A DNA stretch of 64,000 bases from Streptomyces sp. NBC_00490 (GCF_036013645.1 NZ_CP107869.1:7874001-7938000), one strand, 5' to 3'. Counted from the stretch's first letter, positions 1 to 9,494 are shown. Translations and numbers: made by a program. The notes: generated by a model from the sequence alone, not told the origin.

Positions 1-15
1 CGCCCCGAAGGCTGT

Positions 16-735
16 GTGCCCGAGCCCCGCACCGAGCGCACCCGCACCGACGACGCAGTCGCCCCGCAGGTCCGTGCCGACCGGCCCCCGGCCGAGCCGC
101 CCGTCCGTCCCGTCGTGCAGCGGGCCTCCGTGCGCGGGCAGATCCTCGACGCCCTGCGGACCGCGCTGGTCTCCGGTGAGCTGAGGCCCGGTGAGGTCTA
201 CTCGGCGCCCGTTCTCGGTGACCGTTTCGGGGTGTCCGCGACGCCGGTCCGTGAGGCCATGCAGCAGCTCGCGCTGGAGGGTGCCGTCGAGGTCGTGCCC
301 AACCGCGGGTTCCGGGTCGTGGAGCGGGGGGCGCGGGAGCTGGGTGAACTGGCCGAGGTGCGTGCGCTGATCGAGGTGCCGGTGATGCTGCGGCTGGCGC
401 GGACCGTGGCGGTCGAGCGGTGGGCCGAGTTGCGGCCGCTCGCCGAGGCGACGGTGCGGGCCGCGTCGACCGGCAGCCGGGCGGCGTACGCCGAGTCCGA
501 CCGCGCCTTCCATCGTGCGGTCCTCGCCCTCGCCGGCAACGACCAGCTCGTCCAGATCGCCGACGACCTCCACCGTCGCGCCCAGTGGCCCCTCGTCGGC
601 GCCCCCGCCTTCCGCGGCCGCGCGGATCTCGTGGCCGACGCGGCGGAACACACCGCGCTGCTGGACGCGTTGATCGCCGGGGACGTGGACGTGGTGCGAG
701 CCCTGGTGGGCGAACACTTCACGGGCGCAAACTGA
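16..735 (+). CDS. GntR family transcriptional regulator (FadR/FCD type)
   Basis: 239-residue one-component regulator. Residues about 38-105 form the winged helix-turn-helix (LRPGEVYSAPVLGDRFGVSATPVREAM is the GntR signature region), and residues about 110-235 form the all-helical FCD ligand domain. Regulators of this subfamily usually repress catabolic genes and respond to a small organic acid. The GTG at 16 has AAGG four bases upstream and gives a normal family length, but the frame stays open to the window edge, so a start outside cannot be excluded. The target is not evident. The gene is followed by a 194-bp repeat that separates it from the purine module. Confidence 0.85.
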   Translation: MPEPRTERTRTDDAVAPQVRADRPPAEPPVRPVVQRASVRGQILDALRTALVSGELRPGEVYSAPVLGDRFGVSATPVREAMQQLALEGAVEVVPNRGFRVVERGARELGELAEVRALIEVPVMLRLARTVAVERWAELRPLAEATVRAASTGSRAAYAESDRAFHRAVLALAGNDQLVQIADDLHRRAQWPLVGAPAFRGRADLVADAAEHTALLDALIAGDVDVVRALVGEHFTGAN

Positions 736-740
736 GGCGT

Positions 741-934
741 TTCTCGCCCCCGCCGCCCCTACCCGTCCCGTCCCTGGGGGCTGCGCCCCCAGACCCCCGC
801 TTCGGCCCTGAAGGGGCCTCGTCCTCAAACGCCGGACGGGCTGGGTTTCTCAGCCCCTCCGGCGTTTGAGGAGCGGGGGTCCAGGGGGCGGAGCCCTCTG
901 GGATGGGAACGGGTAGGGGCGGCGGGGGCGAAAA
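741..934. repeat. Palindromic intergenic repeat, copy A
   Basis: 194-bp element almost identical to the one at 10655-10848 (I count 3 mismatches, all in the last 45 bp). The whole element folds back on itself: the outer arms read CGCCCCCGCCGCCCCTACCC and its complement, and the centre holds CCTCAAACGCCGGA facing TCCGGCGTTTGAGG (about 819-871). It contains no plausible gene. It follows the GntR stop codon and precedes the convergent end of the TPR gene, so it may terminate transcription from both sides. Confidence 0.85.
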
Positions 935-939
935 AAGCT

Positions 940-1698
940 TCAGGCCGTGGCCGCCGGTGGGGGTGCCAGCTGCTGGGAGAGCCACGTCGGTACGCCGCCC
1001 AGCAGACGGAACAGCCGCCGCGCCTCCTCCCGCAACCGGGAGGCCTCCGGCTCGACTTCCGCGTCCGCCAGGGAGGCCAGCGCGGGGGCGGTCCCGACCA
1101 GGTACCCCAACTCCTCACGGATCCGCAGGGATTCGGCGAAGCCGTGCCGGGCCTCGGCCAACTCTCCGTCCCGCAGGGCGAGTCCGGCGAGATGACGCCA
1201 GGTGAAGGACAGCAGCAGCGGATCGGCATGGGCCACCGCCCCCGCATGCGCCCGCCGATACGCGGCCCGCGCCGACTGCGGCGAACGCGCGAGGTTCTCC
1301 GCCACCAACCCCCGCCGGAAGTCCAGCAACGCCCGCCCCACCGCCCCCGGAGGGATCAACGCCGCCGCCCGCCCCAGCGCCGCCCGCGCCTCGTCGGCCC
1401 GGTCCCGCACCCCGTGCAGCGTGGCGGCGTACGCAAGGTGCCCGCGTTCACAAGCGGCCGCGCCCCGCTCCTCGTCGGTGTGTGCCAGCGCCTCCGCGGT
1501 CCGCAGCGCGTCCTCGGCGTCCTGCCAGCCCTGTTCGGTGTAGAGACAGCGCTCGACCAGCAAGGACGCCCGTTGCAGCGCGACCCCCGCCTCCACCGGC
1601 TGGAGCAGCGCGGCCGCGTCGACCCAGCAGGCGCGTGAGCGCAGCCGCCATACCGCGGTCTGGAGTGGATCGTCAGGGGTCGTTCCGTTACCAGACAT
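940..1698 (-). CDS. TPR-like repeat protein of unknown function
   Basis: 252 residues, rich in Ala, Arg and Leu, with repeated helical pairs (for example WQDAEDALRTAEALAHTDEERGA and ARHGFAESLRIREELG) that look like tetratricopeptide repeats, usually a protein-protein interaction scaffold. No catalytic motif, signal peptide or membrane segment is visible. I chose the ATG at 1698 (MSGNGTT) because the longer frame upstream lacks a ribosome binding site and begins with unrelated sequence. The palindrome TGGCGGTATACGCCA (1698-1712) covers the start and could be an operator or a leaderless promoter. The gene lies downstream of pucR on the same strand, 142 bp away. Its function is unknown. Confidence 0.65.
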   Translation of the reverse strand: MSGNGTTPDDPLQTAVWRLRSRACWVDAAALLQPVEAGVALQRASLLVERCLYTEQGWQDAEDALRTAEALAHTDEERGAAACERGHLAYAATLHGVRDRADEARAALGRAAALIPPGAVGRALLDFRRGLVAENLARSPQSARAAYRRAHAGAVAHADPLLLSFTWRHLAGLALRDGELAEARHGFAESLRIREELGYLVGTAPALASLADAEVEPEASRLREEARRLFRLLGGVPTWLSQQLAPPPAATA

Positions 1699-1840
1699 GG
1701 CGGTATACGCCACCTCGCCCTCCCCGGCACACCATTGAGCTGTTGAGTGGTGGCCGCATCTCAGCACGAATTCCGTGGCCCGGCCAAGAGGGTGGGTGAA
1801 GGATTTCACAAAGTCGTGGGTTACCTGGCCCCGCCAGGTT

Positions 1841-3514
1841 TCAGCTCATCCGCAGTGCCAGGAAGAAATCCAGCTTGTCCTCCAGCCTCGACAGGTCACG
1901 ACTCGTCAACTGCTCGATTCGCCCCACCCGGTAGCGCAGTGTGTTGACGTGCAGGTGGAGACGGGTCGCGCACCGCGTCCACGAGCCGTCGCAGTCGAGG
2001 AAGGCCTCGAGGGTCGGGATCAGTTCCGCGCGGTGGCGGCGGTCGTAGTCGCGCAGCGGGTCCAGCAGCCGCGCGGTGAAGGCTCTGCGGACGTCGTCCG
2101 GCACGAAGGGGAGCAGCAGGACGTGCGAGGCCAGTTCCTGGTGGCCGGCCGCACAGACCCGGCCCGGCCGCGCCGCCGCCACCCGCCGGGCGTGCCGCGC
2201 CTCCTCCAGCGCGCCCCGCAGCCCCTCCGCCGAGTGCACGGCCGCGCTGACGCCCAGCGTGACCCGGCCGTCGTCGTCCAGACCGGCGGCGAGGGGGTCC
2301 CGTACGGACTCCAGGAGCACGTCGGCGAGGATCCCCGCCTCCGAGCCGTCGTGCTCGGTCGACACGGCCGGCAGCGGGACGAGCGCGATGGCCTCGTCAC
2401 CCGTGTGGGCCACGGCGATGCGATCGGAGTGCTCGGGTCCGGCGGACAGCGGGTCGACGAGGATCTCCTCGAGCAGCGACTGGGCGACCGCGCCGCTCTC
2501 GATGTCCCCGCCGTCCCACTCGACGCGGGCCACGACGACCTGCCAGTGCGGGGCCGCCCCGAGTCCGGGCAGCAGCACCGGCGCGGCGACCCTGAGACGC
2601 GCGGCGATCTCGGCGGGCGCGGCACCCGTCTGGACCAGTTCCAGGACCTCCTGGGCCAGCCGGCGGCGGACGGTGCGCGCCGCGTCCCTGCGGTCCCGTT
2701 CGACCGAGATGAGCTGCGTGACGCCCTGGAGCAGGTCCAGGCGCTCCTCGGGCCAGTCCCCGGCGTCCGCCTCGACGGCCAGCAGCCAGTCCGACAGGAC
2801 CGTCTCGCGCACGTCCCGCGAGGCCTGCGGGGAACGGCCGCTGCTGCGGACCGGGAAGAGCGAGTACGTCGTCGAGCCGAGCGGCAGCCGGTGCGGCCCG
2901 CGGCGGCCGGTGCGGGCCGCCGCCAGGTGCTCCGCGGCGAGCTTCGCGCAGATGTCGGCGGGCAGCGCCGGGCCCGTGGTCTTCGAACCCGCGATCAGCC
3001 GCCCGGTCGGCGAGAGCACCCACGCCCGCAGGTCCAGGTCCGAGCCCAGCAGGTCCAGGACCACGTCCGGGCCGCCGCCCGCCGGACCCGAGGTCATCAT
3101 CCTGCGGTGCCGTTCCACGACCGCCGCGAGGTCTCCGGCGCGCTCGCCCGACACCTGCCGCACGACATGCTCGGTGATCGTCGCGAACGCCACCGACTCG
3201 TGCACCGCGAACAGCGGGAGCCGGTTGCGGGCACAGGCCAGCACGAGGTCGTCCGGCACAGCGCCCAGCTCGGCCTCACCGGCGGCCAGCGCGGCCACCC
3301 CTGCCTGCACCAGGATCCGTACGAACGCCTCGGAGTCCTCGGCGTCCCGGCGCCAGGCCAGGCCCGTCAGGACCAGTTCCCCGCCCGAGAGATAGCGGCT
3401 CGGGTCACGGAGGTCGGTGGTCATCACACCCCGCACGGTGCGATCCAGCTCGTCCTCGCCGCCGAGCAGCCGCAGGCCCAGCGCGTCGGTGTCCAGCAGT
3501 GCGCGCAGCCGCAT
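1841..3514 (-). CDS. pucR: PucR family purine catabolism regulator
   Basis: 557 residues. Residues about 1-125 match the PucR N-terminal sensory domain (MRLRALLDTDALGLRLLGG... through the VVRQVSG region). The middle resembles the GGDEF-like segment of CdaR/PucR proteins, and residues about 490-550 are the C-terminal HTH_30 domain (LHLHVNTLRYRVGRIEQL). Family members activate or repress purine degradation genes in response to purine intermediates. It is transcribed divergently from the xanthine dehydrogenase operon across a 366-bp intergenic region, which makes that operon the obvious target. The ATG at 3514 begins right at the conserved domain. Assignment to the family is firm; the ligand is not visible from sequence. 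Confidence 0.9.
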   Translation of the reverse strand: MRLRALLDTDALGLRLLGGEDELDRTVRGVMTTDLRDPSRYLSGGELVLTGLAWRRDAEDSEAFVRILVQAGVAALAAGEAELGAVPDDLVLACARNRLPLFAVHESVAFATITEHVVRQVSGERAGDLAAVVERHRRMMTSGPAGGGPDVVLDLLGSDLDLRAWVLSPTGRLIAGSKTTGPALPADICAKLAAEHLAAARTGRRGPHRLPLGSTTYSLFPVRSSGRSPQASRDVRETVLSDWLLAVEADAGDWPEERLDLLQGVTQLISVERDRRDAARTVRRRLAQEVLELVQTGAAPAEIAARLRVAAPVLLPGLGAAPHWQVVVARVEWDGGDIESGAVAQSLLEEILVDPLSAGPEHSDRIAVAHTGDEAIALVPLPAVSTEHDGSEAGILADVLLESVRDPLAAGLDDDGRVTLGVSAAVHSAEGLRGALEEARHARRVAAARPGRVCAAGHQELASHVLLLPFVPDDVRRAFTARLLDPLRDYDRRHRAELIPTLEAFLDCDGSWTRCATRLHLHVNTLRYRVGRIEQLTSRDLSRLEDKLDFFLALRMS

Positions 3515-3880
3515 TCTCGTCGCCGCCGATCTTTGTCTCGAAACCTACGATGAACTATGAGGGTCTTGTGGGGTCGGAGGCCCGTCAGGTGGACCGGGGG
3601 CACGTCTCCCGGTCGTCCGGGCTGTGTCCCAGGTCACGCCCACTGTGTCGCGCGTTTCCCCAGGAAAACATGGAGGTTACTGAGGCCCTCCGTTCATACG
3701 AATCTACAAGATGCCTGCCCCGACCAGCCAACTCCTTCAGAGTTTCCGTGACTGACCCCGTCGGAGCACACCGCTGTGTACTGAGCCCACTCCGCGTAAA
3801 CAGCACATGAACGAGCCGGTCCCGCCGCACACGGTTTGGCTCGATCCGTACGACTCACGAGACGCAGAAGAGAGCCGGTC
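3515..3880. promoter_or_regulatory. Divergent pucR/xdh intergenic region
   Basis: 366 bp without a convincing gene, holding the promoters of pucR (leftward) and the xanthine dehydrogenase operon (rightward). It is less GC-rich than its neighbours around 3656-3760. The perfect inverted repeat TTTCC-CCA-GGAAA at 3655-3667 is the clearest operator candidate. GAAGAGA at about 3868-3874 is the ribosome binding site for the ATG at 3881. I could not identify -10/-35 elements with confidence, and the TTCCG-N5-CGGAA boxes seen at gcl and hyi are absent. Confidence 0.5.
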
Positions 3881-4771
3881 ATGGACTTCCTTCGCCCCGC
3901 CAGCTGGGAGGAGGCGCTCGCCGCCAAGGCTGAGCACCCCACCGCTGTGCCCATTGCGGGCGGCACCGATGTGATGGTCGAGATCAACTTCGACCACCGG
4001 CGGCCCGAGTACCTGCTCGACCTGAACCGGATCACCGACCTCACCGAGTGGGAGGTCGGCGAGGAGAGTGTCCGGCTGGGTGCCTCCGTCCCGTACACCG
4101 CGATCATGGAGAACCTGCGCGGCGAGCTCCCGGGCCTGGCGCTCGCCTCGCACACGGTCGCCTCCCCGCAGATCCGCAACCGCGGCGGCGTCGGCGGCAA
4201 CCTCGGCACCGCCTCCCCGGCCGGCGACGCCCACCCCGCCCTCCTGGCGGCAGGCGCCGAGGTCGAGGTCGAGTCGGTGCGCGGCTCGCGCCTGATCCCG
4301 ATCGACGCGTTCTACACCGGCGTGAAGCGCAACGCGCTCGCCGCCGACGAGCTGATCCGCGCGGTCCACATCAAGAAGGCCGACGGCCCGCAGCAGTACT
4401 CGAAGGTCGGTACGCGCAACGCCATGGTCATCGCCGTGTGCGCCTTCGGCCTCGCGCTGCACCCCGAGACCCGCACCGTCCGCACCGGCATCGGTTCGGC
4501 GGCCCCCACCCCCGTCCGGGCCAAGGCCGCGGAGGAGTTCCTGAACGCGGCGCTCGCGGAGGGCGGCTTCTGGGACAACGGGAAGATCATCACCCCGTCG
4601 GTCGCCAAGCAGTTCGCGGACCTGTGCTCCGGCGCCTGCAACCCGATCGACGACGTCCGGGGCACGGCGAGCTACCGCCGCCACGCGGTCGGCATCATGG
4701 CCCGCCGCACGCTGACCTGGGCCTGGGAGTCCTACCGCGGCACCGCCGCTCGCACGGAGGGAGTCGCGTAA
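3881..4771 (+). CDS. Xanthine dehydrogenase, FAD-binding subunit
   Basis: 296 residues matching the FAD-binding domain of molybdopterin dehydrogenases. The N-terminal half has the FAD pyrophosphate loop (AGGTDVMVEIN) and the GGVGGNLGTASPAGD signature that contacts flavin, and the C-terminal part is the CO-dehydrogenase flavoprotein C-domain. In the complex it passes electrons from the 2Fe-2S centres through FAD to NAD+. The ATG at 3881 has GAAGAGA upstream; the longer frame from 3836 adds 15 unconserved residues. Its TAA overlaps the ATG of the next gene by one base (TAATG), a sign of translational coupling. It is the first gene of the xdh operon. Confidence 0.9.
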   Translation: MDFLRPASWEEALAAKAEHPTAVPIAGGTDVMVEINFDHRRPEYLLDLNRITDLTEWEVGEESVRLGASVPYTAIMENLRGELPGLALASHTVASPQIRNRGGVGGNLGTASPAGDAHPALLAAGAEVEVESVRGSRLIPIDAFYTGVKRNALAADELIRAVHIKKADGPQQYSKVGTRNAMVIAVCAFGLALHPETRTVRTGIGSAAPTPVRAKAAEEFLNAALAEGGFWDNGKIITPSVAKQFADLCSGACNPIDDVRGTASYRRHAVGIMARRTLTWAWESYRGTAARTEGVA

Positions 4772-5373
4772 TGCGCGTCAATTTCACGGTCAACGGCCGT
4801 CCGCAGGAAGCCGACGACGTCTGGGAGGGCGAGAGCCTGCTCTACGTCCTGCGCGAGCGCCTGGGCCTGCCCGGCTCCAAGAACGCCTGCGAGCAGGGTG
4901 AGTGCGGCTCCTGCACGGTCCGCCTGGACGGCGTGCCGGTGTGCTCGTGCCTGGTCGCCGCCGGTCAGGTCGAGGGTCGCGAGGTCGTCACCGTCGAGGG
5001 CCTGGCGGACTTCGCCAAGCAGCGCGCCGAGCACGGCGGTTGCGCCTCCGGTGCCTGCGGTACGTCGGGCAAGTCGGGCACCTCCGTCCAGGAGGCCCAG
5101 CAGTGGGCCGCCAAGGGCCAGGACTCGCACACCGGCGAGGGCACCGAACTCGCCCCGATCCAGCAGGCGTTCATCGACGCCGGAGCCGTCCAGTGCGGCT
5201 TCTGCACCCCGGGTCTGCTGGTCGCCGCCGACGAGATGCTCGAGCGCAACCCCAACCCGACCGACGCGGACATCCGCGAGGCGCTGTCGGGCAACCTGTG
5301 CCGCTGCACCGGCTACGAGAAGATCATGGACGCGGTCCGCCTCGCGGCCGCCCGGCAGGGAGAGGCGGTCTGA
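4771..5373 (+). CDS. Xanthine dehydrogenase, 2Fe-2S subunit
   Basis: 200 residues. The plant-type ferredoxin domain carries Cys40, Cys45, Cys48 and a fourth cysteine at 58 or 60. The helical 2Fe-2S domain carries QCGFC (142, 145) and NLCRC (177, 179). It relays electrons from the molybdenum centre to FAD. Between the two domains, residues about 82-126 form an insertion not seen in short homologues of about 160 residues; it is rich in Gly, Ser and Thr and has two extra cysteines (91 and 96). It overlaps the upstream gene by one base and lies two bases before the next, so the three subunits are co-translated. Confidence 0.92.
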   Translation: MRVNFTVNGRPQEADDVWEGESLLYVLRERLGLPGSKNACEQGECGSCTVRLDGVPVCSCLVAAGQVEGREVVTVEGLADFAKQRAEHGGCASGACGTSGKSGTSVQEAQQWAAKGQDSHTGEGTELAPIQQAFIDAGAVQCGFCTPGLLVAADEMLERNPNPTDADIREALSGNLCRCTGYEKIMDAVRLAAARQGEAV

Positions 5374-5375
5374 CC

Positions 5376-7772
5376 ATGCCTACGAAACCCACCAGCGGCG
5401 CGCCCACCAAGATCACCCAGGGTTCGCAGACCAAGGGCGGCATCGGCGAGTCCACGCTGCGCCCGGACGGCACCCTCAAGGTCACCGGCGAGTTCGCGTA
5501 CTCGTCCGACATGTGGCACGAGGACATGCTCTGGGGCCAGATCCTGCGCTCCACCGTCGCGCACGCAGAGATCGTGTCCATCGACACGAGCGAAGCCCTC
5601 GCGACGGCGGGCGTCTACGCCGTCATGACGTACGACGACCTGCCCACGGACGTACGCAACTACGGCCTGGAGATCCAGGACACCCCGGTGCTCGCGCACG
5701 GCAAGGTCCGCCACCACGGCGAGCCGGTCGCGATCGTCGCCGCCGACCACCCGGAGACCGCGCGCCGCGCGGCCGCCAAGATCAAGGTCGAGTACCGCGA
5801 ACTACCCGTCATCACCGACGAGGCCTCCGCGACCGCCCCGGACGCGATCCTCGTCCACGAGGGCCGCGACGACCACCACATCGGCCATGTCCCGCACCCG
5901 AACATCGTGCACCGCCAGCCGATCCTCCGCGGCAACGCCGAAGAGGCCGCGAAGCGCGCCGACTTCGTCGTCAGGGGCGAGTACACCTTCGGCATGCAGG
6001 ACCAGGCCTTCCTCGGCCCCGAGTCCGGTCTCGCGGTGCCGGACGAGGACGGTGGCGTCCACCTCTACATCGCCACCCAGTGGCTGCACAGCGACCTCAA
6101 GCAGATCGCCCCGGTCCTCGGCCTGCCCGAGAGCAAGGTCCGGATGACGCTCTCCGGCGTCGGCGGCGCCTTCGGCGGCCGCGAGGACCTCTCGATGCAG
6201 ATCCACGCCTGTCTGCTGGCGATGCGGACCGGCAAGCCGGTCAAGATCGTCTACAACCGCTTCGAGTCCTTCTTCGGGCACGTCCACCGCCACCCGGCCA
6301 AGCTCACCTACGAGCACGGGGCGACGAAGGACGGCAAGCTCACCCACGTGAAGTGCCGCATCGTCCTGGACGGCGGCGCCTACGCCTCCGCCTCCCCGGC
6401 GGTCGTCGGCAACGCCTCCTCGCTGTCGATCGGCCCGTACGTGGTCGACGACGTCGACATCGAGGCCATCGCCCTCTACTCCAACAACCCGCCCTGCGGC
6501 GCCATGCGCGGCTTCGGCGCGGTCCAGGCGTGCTTCGCCTACGAGGCGCAGATGGACAAGCTGGCCGACGCGGTCGGCATGGACCGGGTGGAGTTCCGTC
6601 AGCTCAACGCGATGGAGCAGGGCACGATCATGCCGACCGGCCAGCCGGTCGACTCGCCCGCCCCGGTCGCCGAACTCCTGCGCCGCGTCAAGGCGATGCC
6701 GATGCCGCCGGAGCAGCAGTGGCTCGCGGCCGGCGAGGCCGCCGACGTACGCCAGCTGCCGGGCGGTCTGTCCAACACCACGCACGGCGAAGGCGTCGTC
6801 CGCGGTGTCGGCTACGCGGTCGGCATCAAGAACGTCGGCTTCTCCGAGGGCTTCGACGACTACTCCACCGCCAAGGTGCGCATGGACGTCATCGCCGGCG
6901 AGCCGGTCGCGACCGTGCACACCGCGATGGCGGAGGTCGGCCAGGGCGGTGTCACCGTCCACGCGCAGATCGCCCGCACCGAGCTGGGGGTCACCCAGGT
7001 GACCATCCACCCGGCCGACACCCAGGTGGGCAGCGCCGGTTCGACGTCCGCGTCGCGTCAGACGTACGTCACCGGCGGGGCCGTGAAGAACTCCTGCGAG
7101 CTGGTCCGGGAGAAGGTCCTGGAGATCGGCCGCCGCAAGTTCGGCTCCTACCACCCCGCCTGGGCCACCGCCGAACTGCTCCTGGAGGGCGGCAAGGTCG
7201 TCACCGACGGCGGCGAGGTCCTCGCGGACCTGGTCGACGTCCTCGAGGGCGAGAGCGTCGAGGTCGAGGCGGAGTGGCGGCACCGTCCGACCGAGGCCTT
7301 CGACCTGCGCACCGGACAGGGCTTCGGCCACGTCCAGTACTCCTTCGCGGCCCACCGTGCCGTCGTCGAGGTCGACACCGAGCTCGGCCTGGTCAAGGTG
7401 ATCGAGCTGGCCTGCGCCCAGGACGTCGGCAAGGCGCTCAACCCGCTGTCGGTCGTCGGCCAGATCCAGGGCGGCACGCTCCAGGGCATGGGCATCGCCG
7501 TCATGGAGGAGATCGTCGTCGACCCCAAGACCGCGAAGGTCAGGAACCCCTCCTTCACGGACTACCTCCTCCCCACCATCCTCGACACGCCGAGCATCCC
7601 CGTCGACGTGCTCGAACTCGCTGACGACCACGCCCCCTACGGGCTCCGCGGCATCGGCGAGGCCCCCACCCTGTCGTCCACCCCGGCCGTCCTCGCGGCG
7701 ATCCGGAACGCGACCGGGCTGGAGCTCGACCGCACGCCGGTACGTCCCGAACACCTCACGGGAACGGCGTAG
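5376..7772 (+). CDS. Xanthine dehydrogenase, molybdenum-cofactor subunit
   Basis: 798 residues, the catalytic subunit that hydroxylates hypoxanthine and xanthine to urate. It shows the N-terminal a/b hammerhead domain (about 30-140) and then the molybdopterin-binding domains. GVGGAFGGRED (about 262-272) contacts the cofactor, GAMRGFGAVQ (about 375-384) carries the substrate-binding Arg, and GIGEAPT (about 760-766) holds the catalytic Glu of the family. It is the last gene of the three-subunit operon. A 14-bp stem terminator follows 8 bp after the stop. The XDH call rests on these motifs and on the PucR, permease and XdhC neighbours; related hydroxylases for other substrates share the fold. 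Confidence 0.92.
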   Translation: MPTKPTSGAPTKITQGSQTKGGIGESTLRPDGTLKVTGEFAYSSDMWHEDMLWGQILRSTVAHAEIVSIDTSEALATAGVYAVMTYDDLPTDVRNYGLEIQDTPVLAHGKVRHHGEPVAIVAADHPETARRAAAKIKVEYRELPVITDEASATAPDAILVHEGRDDHHIGHVPHPNIVHRQPILRGNAEEAAKRADFVVRGEYTFGMQDQAFLGPESGLAVPDEDGGVHLYIATQWLHSDLKQIAPVLGLPESKVRMTLSGVGGAFGGREDLSMQIHACLLAMRTGKPVKIVYNRFESFFGHVHRHPAKLTYEHGATKDGKLTHVKCRIVLDGGAYASASPAVVGNASSLSIGPYVVDDVDIEAIALYSNNPPCGAMRGFGAVQACFAYEAQMDKLADAVGMDRVEFRQLNAMEQGTIMPTGQPVDSPAPVAELLRRVKAMPMPPEQQWLAAGEAADVRQLPGGLSNTTHGEGVVRGVGYAVGIKNVGFSEGFDDYSTAKVRMDVIAGEPVATVHTAMAEVGQGGVTVHAQIARTELGVTQVTIHPADTQVGSAGSTSASRQTYVTGGAVKNSCELVREKVLEIGRRKFGSYHPAWATAELLLEGGKVVTDGGEVLADLVDVLEGESVEVEAEWRHRPTEAFDLRTGQGFGHVQYSFAAHRAVVEVDTELGLVKVIELACAQDVGKALNPLSVVGQIQGGTLQGMGIAVMEEIVVDPKTAKVRNPSFTDYLLPTILDTPSIPVDVLELADDHAPYGLRGIGEAPTLSSTPAVLAAIRNATGLELDRTPVRPEHLTGTA

Positions 7773-7779
7773 CAAAGCT

Positions 7780-7826
7780 CTCCGGGCGGCGCGCGGGAAC
7801 GTCACACTTCACCGCGCCGCCCGGAG
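7780..7826 (+). terminator. Stem-loop after the xdh operon
   Basis: Perfect 14-bp arms CTCCGGGCGGCGCG (7780-7793) and its complement (7813-7826) around a 19-nt loop, starting 8 bp after the xdh stop codon. No T-run follows, as usual in Streptomyces. Confidence 0.75.
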
Positions 7827-7993
7827 CACCAGGTCCCGCACCGCTCGCGGCACCTGGAGCATGTCCCAGTACCAGATCTGATCGTTCGTCTCGGGCCGTC
7901 CCCCGGGTCGTGCGGCCGAAGCACCTTCCCAAATCCCGTAGCCGCAGCAGCGGTTGGTACGGGTGCCCCTGTGAACCTTGGGAGTAGGCCCAC

Positions 7994-9451
7994 ATGACCC
8001 AGCAGTCACTGGAGCCGGAGACCGTCGCCGACGACGCGGGAGAAGGCACCCGCGTCCCGGCCGGACGGTCCTGGCTCGACCGGTACTTTCACATATCCAG
8101 GCGGGGATCCACGGTCGCGCGCGAGGTGCGCGGCGGTACGACCACCTTCATGGCGATGGCGTACATCCTGCTGCTCAACCCCCTGATCCTGTCCGGAAAG
8201 GACGCGGCCGGGGACACCCTCGCCCCGCAGGCCCTCATCACCGCGACCGCGTTCGCGGCGGCCTTCTCCACGCTGCTGATGGGCTTCTTCGGCAAGGTGC
8301 CGCTCGCCCTCGCCGCCGGTCTCTCCGTCTCCGGCGTCCTGGCCTCCCAGGTCGCCCCCGCGATGACCTGGCCGCAGGCCATGGGCATGTGCGTGATGTA
8401 CGGCGTGGTCATCATGCTGCTGGTCGTCACCGGCCTCCGCGAGATGATCATGAACGCGATCCCGCTCGCCCTCAAGCACGCGATCACCATGGGCATCGGC
8501 CTCTTCGTCGCCCTGATCGGCTTCTACAAGGCCGGCTTCGTGCACCAGGGCGAGGCGACCCCGGTGACGCTCGGCCCGGCGGGTGAACTCGCGGGCTGGC
8601 CCGTGCTGTTGTTCGCGGTGACACTGCTCGCGATCTTCATGCTCCAGGCGCGCGGTGTCCCCGGCGCGATCCTGCTCGGCATCGTCGGCGGCACGGTCCT
8701 GGCCGTGGTACTCAACGCCCTCGACGTCATCGACCCCGGGCAGTGGGCGAGCGGTGCTCCCGAACTCCACGGCAGCGCGGTCTCGATGCCGGACTTCTCG
8801 ATCTTCGGCAACGTCGAGTTCGGCGGCTGGGGCGAGGTCGGCGCGATGACGGTCGGCATGATCGTCTTCACGCTCGTCCTGGCCGGGTTCTTCGACGCGA
8901 TGGCCACCATCATCGGCGTCGGCACGGAGGCCGAGCTGGCCGACGAGCAGGGCCGGATGCCGGGCCTGTCGAAGGCCCTCTTCATCGACGGCGCCGGCGG
9001 CGCGATCGGTGGCGTCGCGGGTGCCTCGGGCCAGACGGTGTTCGTGGAGTCGGCGACGGGCGTGGGCGAGGGTGCCCGTACGGGCCTCTCCTCGGTCGTC
9101 ACCGGCCTGTTCTTCGCGGCCTGTCTGTTCTTCACCCCGCTGACGGCGATCGTCCCGGGCGAGGTCGCGGCGGCGGCCCTGGTGGTCATCGGCGCGATGA
9201 TGATGATGAACGCGCGCCACGTCGACTGGGCGGACCGCGCGACGGCGATCCCGGTCTTCCTGACCGTCGTCATCATGCCGTTCACCTACTCGATCACGGC
9301 GGGCGTCGCCGCGGGCGTCATCTCGTACGTGGCGATCAAGGTCGCCCAGAGCAAGGCGCGGGAGATCGGGGCCTTCATGTGGGCCCTGACACTGATCTTC
9401 TTCGTCTATTTCGCCCTCAGTCCCATTGAGAGCTGGATGGGCGTGCACTAG
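7994..9451 (+). CDS. AzgA-type purine permease (NCS2 family)
   Basis: 485 residues with about 12 hydrophobic segments. The N-terminal GGTTTFMAMAYILLLNPLIL and the internal QTVFVESATGVGEGARTGLS segments are hallmarks of the AzgA/PurP branch, which imports adenine, guanine or hypoxanthine by proton symport. It therefore differs from the xanthine/uracil-type NCS2 permease at 49328. GGAGT at 7981-7985 precedes the ATG. Its place between the xdh operon and xdhC suggests it supplies the purine base that xanthine dehydrogenase oxidises. The exact substrate is inferred, not seen. Confidence 0.88.
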   Translation: MTQQSLEPETVADDAGEGTRVPAGRSWLDRYFHISRRGSTVAREVRGGTTTFMAMAYILLLNPLILSGKDAAGDTLAPQALITATAFAAAFSTLLMGFFGKVPLALAAGLSVSGVLASQVAPAMTWPQAMGMCVMYGVVIMLLVVTGLREMIMNAIPLALKHAITMGIGLFVALIGFYKAGFVHQGEATPVTLGPAGELAGWPVLLFAVTLLAIFMLQARGVPGAILLGIVGGTVLAVVLNALDVIDPGQWASGAPELHGSAVSMPDFSIFGNVEFGGWGEVGAMTVGMIVFTLVLAGFFDAMATIIGVGTEAELADEQGRMPGLSKALFIDGAGGAIGGVAGASGQTVFVESATGVGEGARTGLSSVVTGLFFAACLFFTPLTAIVPGEVAAAALVVIGAMMMMNARHVDWADRATAIPVFLTVVIMPFTYSITAGVAAGVISYVAIKVAQSKAREIGAFMWALTLIFFVYFALSPIESWMGVH

Positions 9452-9494
9452 CCGCCCTGTTGCCTACGACCGCTGTTGTGAAGGAGACCGAGAG

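Noticed and set aside
4048..4770. Long plus-strand frame continuing 5' of the 2Fe-2S subunit
   Set aside because: It lies out of frame within the FAD-subunit gene and is Arg/Pro-rich, a typical high-GC shadow; the true start is the ATG at 4771.
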